From Casuarius casuarius (taxonomy: Eukaryota; Chordata; Aves; Casuariiformes; Casuariidae): a DNA stretch of 64,000 nt. Where the stretch lies: assembly GCA_003342895.1 (NCBI GenBank), contig PTFA01000017.1, positions 54,057 to 118,056 of the forward strand, in the 5' to 3' direction. The notes beneath the pieces are model-generated. The model did no database searches, was not told the DNA's origin, and worked only from the letters and a program-made list of their open reading frames with translations. The position numbers and the translations under genes are program-made. This document shows, one piece after another, positions 42,286 through 52,300 of the stretch. The first letter of the stretch is position 1. Each line of letters starts with the position of its first letter.

Positions 42286-43358
42286 ATTAGGAGAACTGGA
42301 GGATGAGAGAGTAGCAGGTAGAGCAGGTGGTTAATCAACTTGCCTTTGAGAAGAAAGCAATGACTTTGGTGAGAGGACTGTGGTACATTGACTGAGAAGA
42401 GGCAACCTGGAGGCTTGTTCTGCCCTTCCTCTCCAGGAACAGAAATGCTGGGAGTGATGTCTGAGGGACTAGAGAAGATGCACGGCAGGTTAGAGAGGTC
42501 AGGAAGGGACTGAGATTGAGGAGAGAGGAGTGAAGAAGGAGAGGAAAGAGCAATGACTAGCCAAAATGACATGCCTGGGAATCTGTTCAGAGTGGATAAA
42601 GAATTTTGTTTATTTCTTAGAAGAGGGTTGAATGGAACAAAACATGAATCCTGAGCTGCACAGGATTGAAATGGGCAGGTTGAGCAGATGGAATGACAAA
42701 AAGCAAAAGTACTTCCAGGGCCATTCAAGGAGTCCTTTGGCAGAGCAAAAGCAGCACAGGACAAATGGTGGAAATCACTTAGAAATCTGAGGAAGCAGAG
42801 GTATTACTGTAGGATATGGGCAACGTGGTGAGGAACTGTTTGGGAGCCAAGGAAGTTATTCAAGAATATACGGAGAAGGGTATGACCAAGAAGAACAGCC
42901 ATCGCTGGGGAAGTCTAAGTGAAAGGAAGCGTTGTGCGGGCTTAGTTTGCTTAAGCTGAGCTGGAGGCAGAGGAGTATGGGGGAGAGAGAGAGAAAAGAG
43001 GAATTAAAAAAAAAAATAAAAGTGCAGGGTAGATGCCCTACCAGGAGTGGGGAAAACAGGAAAAGAGACAAAAGAAGTTTAGGGATACCAAAGCATATTG
43101 AAAGCTGTGCTGGGATCAGGAAGGAGATAACATGGCATGAAACAGGGAAATCAGTGAGATATGCTGGCAAGGGCTGCAGGAGATTGCAATCAAGATGAAT
43201 GAGATGGAAGAGAGAGAAAGCAGGGCAGTAAATTGTGAGGCAGCTAGTTGAAGAATGACACATTTCTTCCTGGAATGAACAGACAGGAAAGGGGCAGACT
43301 GACAACGAAAGCGAGAAAGCTTAGCGCAGAGAATAAAAACAAGAGAGACTCAGTAAGC
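42286..43358. repeat. Purine-rich (G/A-skewed) block, about 1.07 kb
   Basis: The plus strand here is markedly rich in A and G over about one kilobase (for example GGGGGAGAGAGAGAGAAAAG near 42980), including a short poly-A run near 43008. The opposite strand therefore shows long, Ser/Leu/Pro-rich open frames (167 and 149 codons) with no recognisable family. It could be an old unrecognised repeat or simply a skewed intron segment. Confidence 0.65.
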
Positions 43359-44491
43359 TTCACATTTTTATTAACTGATAACAAAAAAATTGATGGAAAA
43401 GTACTATACAAAGTCAGACATTTGCGTGTATGTTACCATCACGTGTGGACTGAAGGGCATCGGGGAGACCTGTGCAGGAGCTGTTATAAGAGCTGCTTTT
43501 CTCTGTAACTCTCTCTATATAATCAATGTTGACATTTCAGTTTTCATGAATATAGTAAATACTTGGCTGCTCGATAAGGAATATAACGAATACTTTTAGG
43601 GCTTACACTTTTGGCATACGTTGCAATTATCTACTAGCAACTTCTCTGAGAAATCTGAAGGAGCTGGTTGCCTTTCGGCACCGAGGCTCAGCTCCAGCAA
43701 GATGCACATGGAGTTTCGAACTGTGCTGGCTCCACCTCCAGAGCAGCATTAACATTTCAAGTTTTTCATGCTGCTTGTTAGCTGCCCTGCTTGGCTTAGC
43801 TACTTCATGATCCCTAAGTTTCAGCAGTCCTCTCATCTCCCTTGCACATCCTGATCTTTCCACTCCCATCTTCAGACAGTGAATTTCCCTCATCTTCTAA
43901 GTTCAAATTTTCCTTCTGACCTTTCTCAAATGTCTGATCTCAGGCCCCACTTTTGCTGCTCCAACTTTCTGAATCCATAAAGCCCTTGTGCAGACATCTC
44001 AGCTCCCTGCTCCATCAGGATGAGACCCCATCAGGCAAGCCGGGGGGTGAAGAGTACCCAACAAATCTGTGTTTCTTAGAAGTGCTCAGTGCTTCTTTGC
44101 ATCTGAGAGGCACTCTTAATGGTGGTCCTCCGAACTCTGGGCTCTCTGGGTACCTCCCAGCACATTTTGCATTGTTATGCTCTTTCTCCTGCTCTTGTGA
44201 ACCCACAAACCAAACGCAGCTGTGTGTAGCCTGTAGTGTGCCACAAGAGCTAATGCAGGGGTAGTGGTGAGGCAGCCTGCAGCAGGGACCCACCAGAGAT
44301 CCCCTGCATGGGCACTGTGCATCCCCGGCATGCACAACGCCTACGGCTCAACAGGCTGGCCCTTCCCCCTCCAGATCCTGCTTCCAGCAATCTCCCAGAC
44401 TTCAGTTTCCCCATTTCCTTTCCCCATAACCTTCCCCCACATGACTGAAGCTCAGAAGGGCCTCTCCTTGGGTTCTGCCTGCCACTTGTTC

Positions 44492-44548
44492 CCCTTTTAC
44501 GCGCTCATTGCCTTTTTACGCACTCATTGCCCTTTTATGCACTCAAGT
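44492..44548. repeat. Three 19-bp tandem units
   Basis: Units at 44492-44510, 44511-44529 and 44530-44548 share the pattern CCYTTTTAYGCRCTCATTG. The third copy is the most diverged (ends TCAAGT). This is a minisatellite seed within intron 2 of PTCHD1. Confidence 0.9.
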
Positions 44549-46824
44549 TTTCCCTTGATAGACCTGCCCTGTGAACTATCTTCCCCTTCTTTCTTCTCAG
44601 AAACGTATGTGTTTTGAAGCTGCTGCTGCCCTACTGAAGAAAACGGAGCGTGATTTGATGAAGGAGTGTGGGATGTGGAAGGCAGTAAGAATTGGGTTTA
44701 TATTTATTTGTATTTTGGCAAATTTCACGAAATGCTTGCTATCATTTCAATTTACAGAAAACTGCAAGTTCAGACCATTCTTTTCACTGCTAACTGTTTT
44801 CTCCATGCCAGTTTAATAAGCAGTGTACTTTCAAATCAGAAGCTAAATATAAGCTTGTGGAACAGGCCCTGCATCTTTCCCCATATTTGGCAATGTCTGA
44901 CATTCCATAATTATTTTACACAGCTGATTCTTTTCATGAATTTGGCAGCTGAAAAGAGCCACGTCTTTCTGAATAAACTGTAGGAGTTTCTAAAGGAATA
45001 CGAAACAGATTGCTATTTTTCTCTTAAATACAAAGACCAATATTGCAATTTTCATTTGAGTCTCAAAGTTAAATGTTGCACTCCACCTGTAAGAGGTAAA
45101 AAAGTAACACCAAAAACTTCTTGGGTGAGCACTGCTTGTTTTTCAATAGTTTATTTTGTAACACAGTATTTTTGAGGAAACCTGTATTTTTAAAGGATTG
45201 ACAGTTATTAAACAGCATTTACTGCATAAAGGAAACTTAGGATGAATTTATTAGCATCTGTGCCAGACCAAACATCTGCAAATTTTAGTGGAGTAGGCAA
45301 GAAGAAATCAGAATTTTAATTCTGTTTTTCAGCCGGCATTATAATTCAGCTATTTTAAATTCAGTTGAATTATGAAGAATTTAATTTTTCAGTATATAAA
45401 GCTTAGGGTGAAAGTGGATAGGCCCAGTTCAACCAAGCACTCCATGTGAACTGGGCATGTGAATAACCTTGTCCTTAAAATACTTGTTTACACATGCTTA
45501 AGCACGTTGATAAATGTAGATGATAGTTTTAGAAAACCATTGAGGCATATGATGGTTCTAAATACGGCCAGATGAATGGTGGGAGCCTGTCAGGTTTCAG
45601 AGGTTTCAAGCTTCACTTCCACAGTAAAAGTACCAGTATCAACCTAGAGCTCAAGAAAAAAGTTCTCAGTTCTACTTCACAGCATTTTCCTTGGAAAAAG
45701 AGAGATTATGGCCAATGTTGCCTTGGCTGGCTCATTTCCTAATGCAGCCCCTGCCTGGGGCTGAGCAACTCCCTAGGCAGCGCTTCCCCTCCTGCCTTCC
45801 GCTCAAAGCCTGTCCTCCTGTGGCAGAAGTAGACCTGTGCTTTTTGGGTATTAGCTGGGGAAGGAGGTCTCTCGCACTCTTTCTGGCTAGTGCTGAAGCT
45901 GGCTGAATTGCAGCTCTCCGTAGCCACGTATCGCTACAGCTGGATTCGACTTCTGCCATTCAGTTAGTAATTGATGGGGGCTACAAAGAAATCTGCCACA
46001 ACATCAAAATCATCCCTATAGTGATATACTCAGGGTGCATACAGACAATCACGAATGACTGAGTTATTGTGACTTAATGAGTTGCCTTTCATGAGCTGAG
46101 TTACAGGAACCTGCCTTAATTAAAGAGTAAAATACATTAGAAGAAACTACTAGAAAGGTGATTAAACCTCAAGTATAAAGTGTTTAATCTAATATGTCAT
46201 ATTTAACAGGTGGGGTAGGCAAAAGATGTTCCTATCTACACTTACAAACTCTGAGCTTAGGAGCGTGACTTGGTAAACCAGGGTAATTTAATTGTTTATA
46301 ATTGTCCTATTGATATAAAGGCTAAGGATTCAATATATACAGAAGCTGCTACACTTCACTATACATTGTTTGTTCTTGGAAATAGCTGATGCCTAAGGGA
46401 TGTTAGGGAAAACAAGATTAATAAAATCTAATATTACAGACCACATTGAACTGAATTATTTTGCAGACATATTGCCTAAATCATTGGCATAGGTTTGTGA
46501 CTGGGCAAACAACTGATTCAGAAAGTAATTTTAAAAATATGAAAAAGTAGATATTTGCAAAACATTGCTGACTATCCTCAGTTAATGCATCCTGGAAGGG
46601 CAGCGATGGTACCAATACGAATTTAATGAACAGGAGAAATGGTGTGACATAAACAGGGCATAATTCAGTGAGGACAAGGCTAAACTTCCACATGTTGGCT
46701 GGAATAATCAACTGTGCAAACAGGGCAGAAAGTGCCAGGCAGGATCTGTGAGGTACCATGCTCCACAAACCAAACATGTCAACCACTTCATACTGCTGAG
46801 AAAAGAATGAATGTCATATGGAAA

Positions 46825-47305
46825 TGCATGAACACAAGTGCCATATGCAGGATGTGTGAAATAATCCTCCTACTCGGTGCTGCGAGTCTCAGCCTGAATC
46901 CTGCGCCCAGTTTTAGGCACCACACTCCAACGAAGATGTGGAGCAGCCAAAGTGCAACAAGAAAGCTGGAAGTCCAGTAAGCACAATCTCTGAGGAGATG
47001 TGGGATGAAATGGAAGAGGGCTGGATGAGAGAAAGTGGTCCCAAATATGCAAAGAAAGAGAAAATACATTGTTTTCCAGATGCAGTGGAGCATGAATAAG
47101 AAGGAGGGCACTTGAGTTGCAATGGAGAAAGTCAGGTCACACATTACGTGAATGCTTTCACGGTGGATAGTGAAGCACCGGGGGAAGTTGCCCAGGGAGG
47201 AGCTAAAGTACAAGCTGGACAAGTATCTGCTGGGAAGGGTGTAACCTTGTCCTGTGGCAGAGGTCAGCCAATGTCTGGAGAGCCCTCCTGGTTCTGTGTT
47301 TTGAT
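46825..47305 (+). mobile_element. Degenerate CR1 LINE, 3' end of ORF2 plus tail
   Basis: The nucleotide pattern follows the end of CR1 ORF2 and its 3' UTR in order. It begins with ATGTCATATG near the start. Next comes a segment like the CR1 stretch for Tyr-Ser-Ala-Leu-Val-Arg-Pro (CTACTCGGTGCTGCGAGTC), then CCCAGTTTTAGGCACCACAC, equivalent to the Gln-Phe-Trp-Ala-Pro segment. Later come GAAGTTGCCCAGGGAGG and CAAGCTGGACAAGTATCTGC, and finally a tail like the CR1 end (GTCCTGTGGCAGAGG). Many stops and indels show it is old and inactive. The roughly 200 bases in its middle match only loosely. It lies antisense to PTCHD1 within intron 2. An open frame of 144 codons on the other strand here is an antisense artefact. 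Confidence 0.75.
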
Positions 47306-47937
47306 GAGAAGCTAAAAACCCTCAGCTGCTATAAACTGGGGAAACTTCATTAATGATTTATTCTAGCAGAGGGGCCTTGTCTGAAATCTGTCCAGTGTAA
47401 GTATTTTTTCTACCTCAATTTTGCTTTTGGCCATGAAATTATGGGAGAGTAATAGCTACAGAGCTACACTGTTAGCCAGAAATCCTTTAGCCTTCTAAAG
47501 GTCAGTTAATCTACGATTTAATCTGATGGTCACTGAAATTAAGTGGAAACATTTCAGCAGACCACAACGGAGGGTGGTCTGTGTCTCTAGCCTTTGGTTA
47601 CCTTGAATTAAACCTTCCCTATAAGCCAAACTGTATATAAATCAAATACATTTCAAAATGCATGAAGAATCTTTTTGTTCTACTGCAGGAAAACAACCCT
47701 GCCTTTCTAGCTATCTGCTGGTTTAAAATAGTTCTCATTAAAAACTCCAAAATGTCTTTGGTACCTACTGTTCACCTCTTGAGGTTCCTGTTCCTTGGGA
47801 GATTTTATGCAGCTAGAGAAGCAAGAGAGATTCATATGAACTTGGTTGCTATGTCCTGACTTTTTCATAGTTAGAACTGAGTTGTGTATTTGAAACTTAC
47901 TCTTAAAAAAATGGAATATTTCAACTAAGAAACACTC

Positions 47938-47977
47938 CCCCCAAAAAATAAAAAAAAAAGAAAGAAAAGAAAAACAG
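47938..47977. repeat. A-rich simple repeat
   Basis: CCCCAAAAAATAAAAAAAAA followed by GAAAGAAAAGAAAAAC. No adjoining retroposon body was recognised. Confidence 0.8.
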
Positions 47978-49813
47978 AGTTTGACTATAAAGTTTGGCAG
48001 GACTAAAATGTAAGTGTGAAACTTCAAAGTTAACCTTACATCTTTAAATATTTCAAGTCGCAGCATAGTCACTATCAGTGAATTAAAGATTTGAAAGGTT
48101 GTCCCAGAAAGCAGATGCCTTGATCCCTAAATAGAGCTAATCTTTCATATTTCTGAATCACTTTCCCTGGGTACTTTCATTCCTGCAGCTGGACTTTTGA
48201 TTTTATTTCTACTATGCATATTTTCTTGTAACACATCTGGAAATTCCCCATGTGTTCACTACTTAGTTTGAGGAACAGATTTTTATAATACATGCATAGA
48301 CGTAAAAGCCCACAAATGAAAATGTAGACTTAGGTGACAAAGCTAGCCTTCTTTTGACTCTTAGTTCTTGTGCTGTATTTCCTCTTGATTATGGTAGTTT
48401 AATTTTTGTAGATGTCATATGAAAATGAGGATTACACACTGCAATTGATATAACATAGTTAATTTCTGTTTGTCACTGAATATATCTTATATGTTAACTG
48501 GTAGTGTGATGCACTCAAGCACAGTCTTTAATTAAAGCACGACAAAACCACACATATAGTATGGGCACAGCAAAGGAACCTGGCACTTGATATGAAAATA
48601 ACTGTGCTGAAACGTGTCGTATCACTACGTGATGTGACTAGGTCAGTGGAGACATACTTATGCTCAAAATCTTTAGTATTACTGAGCACTGATTTTCAGC
48701 TGGGAAAGCTGTGATCAAATCAATGCATGTATTATTCTTCACAAATGAATAATGTTGAGAACAAGGACATAATAAACACCTACAGTGTACAAAGCTTTTC
48801 ATGCTGTTTATGAACCAAACACAAACCAAGAGATTGTGAACTCTCCAGAGCTCACAGTCTCCCATGAAGTCCTTCTGCCTATTTTGATATAATGCTAAGT
48901 TTCCCCACAAGGGCCCTGGTCCACAGACCACCAAAATCAACAGGAGAGTCCACTGAGTTTTGATTAGGAGTAAACTGACTCCCCTGATTTCTTCCTCATT
49001 CTTCCCATCCTCAAAAAGCCAAACAAAACAACCCCAGAGCCCACAGTGAGTGAATGTGGTATGAAAACCAGAGTGCGAAAAATGTCTCTGTCAATACCAC
49101 GGCCAAGGGGCTCCAGCTGCAATTTGCTCTGCAGCCCACTGATGCCTGTATTGCCCAGAGTTGAGACACGTCAGCGCTACCTGCACGGGTCCTTTCTCTG
49201 ACTGGCAGGAGGCAAAGCTCTGCATGTCTGGGCTGTAAAGTGCTACTTAGCTGCCTCAGTGAACAAAGACTTTCCAAGAGAAACGCAACAAAGAAATGAC
49301 TCCTGCACTTATCCCACACACAGGCTCCTGTTAAAGTGTAAGTCAAGAGTAAAACACCACTCTGCTCTCCAAAGGAGTGAGTGCTCTCTAAATGAAAAAT
49401 GCACACAGCCCCTGTTATTTGCCAAGACAGCTGATACTGTCATCCCACCAAAGGGACCTGTGCACAGGTTGCCTTTAACACTGATCACCAAAACCATAAT
49501 CAAACTTCCACAGAAAAGCAACCGTAGGGGTCCTCTCTTACACAATGCATGGCATTAGCACGTACTTGCTCCTTGCTGCCACATGGGTGCCACGTCATAC
49601 AGTAGAGTGCTACACAACACCAGAGCCCCCAGAAATAGCTTCAATGTCCAGGTATGGTACAGACGTTTATAAGCAGAAGCCGTGTGGATTTGGTACGCTG
49701 CAGCATTACAGTGACTCGATACCAGGACTCATGCAGTGATGCTTCTCTATTTGCTGGGAAATACGTCAGGGAAGCACAAACACACAAAAGAGAGAGTAGT
49801 AGGAGATAGTTAC

Positions 49814-50474
49814 CTAACATGATGAAGGGGATTCCCAGGAAGGTGGAATTGTATTTCCCACCAGTGAGATTGATGATTCCAGCTGCAGTCAGAGTGGCAA
49901 GGGTCACAGTCAGCAATCCCAGCAGGCCAAGCCAGGGTTTGCTGCGGACACAATCCTGCATGGAGCAGCAGAGAATGGCCAAGGTGACCACAAGGACCAA
50001 GCTTGTGATCAGGTAGCGTTCTGACACCCTGCTAGTCTTCTGGAAATCCTCCTTCAGCGAAGAAGAAGTGAAAGGATACATTTTGACTTTCCTGTTGGAT
50101 TTCTGGAAAAGTTCAACAGTGTCACAAAAAATGGATTCCCACTTTTCTGCCACCATGTCATTCAAGGAGTTGATTGCCTGCAAGTAGTAGGTGAGCTGAA
50201 TGGCTTCTGCAGACTTCACCCGGTCTTTGCTGTGCACAGTAACCCCACCAAGCTGATGCCCATTATACACTTCCCTGCCATCCTTTAAGTGAGTAATCGG
50301 ATATGTGATCGCAAAATTAGTTCGATTAGAAGAACGAGCAGCCTTTAATTCCTCCAGCACATGCACTATGTCGTCCACTATGCATGTCTTGTCATTGTTC
50401 AGGATACATATATGGGCAAACGTGTAATTGAAACCAGGTCTTTGAACTTGGATCCTGGTCACAGCAGAGTGCAA
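49814..50474 (-). CDS. PTCHD1: PTCHD1 coding exon 2 (residues 118-338, last codon split)
   Basis: This is the middle coding exon of PTCHD1. The acceptor reads TTGTAG followed by TTGCACTCTGC, so the exon opens with Leu118-His119 in phase 0. It encodes most of the first outer loop (conserved pieces [14 protein letters not shown] and [16 protein letters not shown]; sequons N133 and N167). TM2 (about 270-289), TM3 (about 298-317) and the start of TM4 follow, with sequons N319 and N326 in the TM3-TM4 loop. TM2 onwards is the beginning of the sterol-sensing-type domain. The exon ends ATGTTAG at 49814, leaving the first base of Gly338, and the donor is GTAACT (phase 1). Its length is 661 nt. There are no stops or ambiguous bases. 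Reading through the donor stays open for 56 codons, which is why an unspliced reading frame looks longer than the exon. Confidence 0.96.
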
Positions 50475-52232
50475 CTACAAGGGAAAGAGAAATCACACAC
50501 GTTATTCATCAGTTCATCTTGCACAGAAGCAGCCAGAACAACAGTGGCGTGTGGCCTTGGTCCCTTTCCTATTTGATCTAAGCAATGACAACAAAAGTTC
50601 TGCAGTATTAATAGCACACTCGCTGCAAAAAAGGAACCATGCATTAAAATAGCAGTATTATTCTCCTCTGTCCTTTACTGATAACTCAGGTATGTTGTGA
50701 GTTGCCTATGTGCCACGTGCATCTGCTCTTCAAGCCTTCTAAATAAGCAAACTCAAAAGGTCTGGAACTTCACTTTCAAGTGATCTAATGAATATAAAAG
50801 GGATAGCTACGGCCTGACCATATTTGGAGATGCTATCATACTTGTGATTGCCAAATTACTTTCTCAACAGATAAACTTCAGGTACAGAATGCAGAAAAGC
50901 AACGTGGCCATAAATACCACTAGCATGGGATGTAATGGGAGTCTGTCAGTTGGCAGTGGAAGGGGATTAGCACCCTCTCAGAATAAAGGACAGACTACAG
51001 CTGCACAGCCTAAATGTGGGGATTGTCGGCATAGCAGGAATAAGATAGCTGGCATTAATTAATTTGCCCTCTTTTTTTCCCCATCAATCCTTAGCAAAAC
51101 TGAGAGCGAGAAGTAACAAAAGACATTAGTTTTCCCCCTCTCTCTCTCTCTAGCAGAGTTTCTGTTAATCAGAAAAGGCCCCAATTTTAGGGGCTGCAGG
51201 TTATTATCTCTTATTATGTTGGTGTAACAGCTTTTATTGCAGCCTCCTTTTTACATCATTTTGCATCTTTCTGAAATTTTCCGTGCCTGAGCTCCGACTC
51301 AAAGTGCATTCAGTTATTTGTGACCATCACAACAAATTTCAGTCAACACAGAAGAAGCAAGAAACCTGAAACATAGTAAGGAAATAGCCCAAAGAGGGTA
51401 GGGTTCTTGCAATATTTTTTTTTGAGGAAAAAAAATGTGTTTGCTAATGTTAGGAGTCTTAGAAAGGGCAAGATGTTTTTTGGCTATTTTTCTTGCTAAA
51501 CATGTAGGCCAAGACCATCACCTTCAACACTTACTTCCATGCTGCTCTAATTGCACAAAGAGTACTAAGACCTCCCATAAGGATGCTGCTGAGGCCAAGG
51601 CTATGTTATCCACTGCCAGAAATTTGAGTGGACTTTGTCTGTGGCTCTGCATGGGTAGATCTGCTTCAAGCAGCCACGAAGTTCAGGAAGGGGCTCCCTC
51701 TGCTCTTTCCTAGCTGGCATGGGGGCAGCTGAAGTCCCAGCTGCCAGGGGCCCCCACACACCTCTGAGTATCTGCTTTCTGTATGGCTCAATGAAATATG
51801 TAATTCTCTTGCGGTGTTGGCATGATGGTGCAGAGGGCGGTCAGTGTACACCCTTTTTGCTGACCGGTCCCAAGAACTCTATGAACTTCAGAGTCTGTAT
51901 TCAGTGATGGCTTTCAGCTTCACCACAAGGGCCAGGCAAATCTTGCTGGTACCATTTTTCACAGGGGCTAATGAAGGGGGAGAAGCCAGGTGGGGATCCT
52001 GTGGCTGGACTGGGAACGGAAGTATGAGACAAATTTATCCTCAAGCACTGGCTCACAGCTCCTCCCAGAAAAACAGGCAAACAAGGGCCAGCCGAGTGCT
52101 TCTGGGACTGGGAAAACCTGTGCAGCTTGAGACAGCTCGCCAACCCCGTCTGCTTGTGTGGCCACATCCGCTGCTCAGGAGGTGAACAAATCATTAGGTC
52201 CATTCCGAAGAAATGCAAAGTTTTATCATTAG

Positions 52233-52300
52233 GTCCGTTTTACATAGAGGAAATGGATACAGGAGCATTGCCAAGGTCTGGCAATAAACCCAGGACTAAT
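52233..52300 (-). mobile_element. Possible second MIR relic (intron 1)
   Basis: The plus-strand order GTTTTACATAGAGGAAATGG, GATACAGGA, TTGCCAAGGTCTGGCAATAA and ACCCAGGAC resembles the reverse MIR consensus 'ccattttacagatgaggaaactgaggcac ... ttgcccaaggtcac ... gaacccagg' with an internal deletion. It is shorter and less certain than the 35.8-kb copy. Eleven bases (tcattaggtcc) occur twice just upstream, 35 bases apart. Confidence 0.45.

Noticed and set aside
42261..43305. 167- and 149-codon minus-strand open frames
   Set aside because: They lie in the purine-skewed block; the products are Ser/Leu/Pro/Phe-rich with no family resemblance. Composition artefact.
46788..47222. 144-codon minus-strand open frame
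   Set aside because: It is the antisense of the CR1 LINE fragment.
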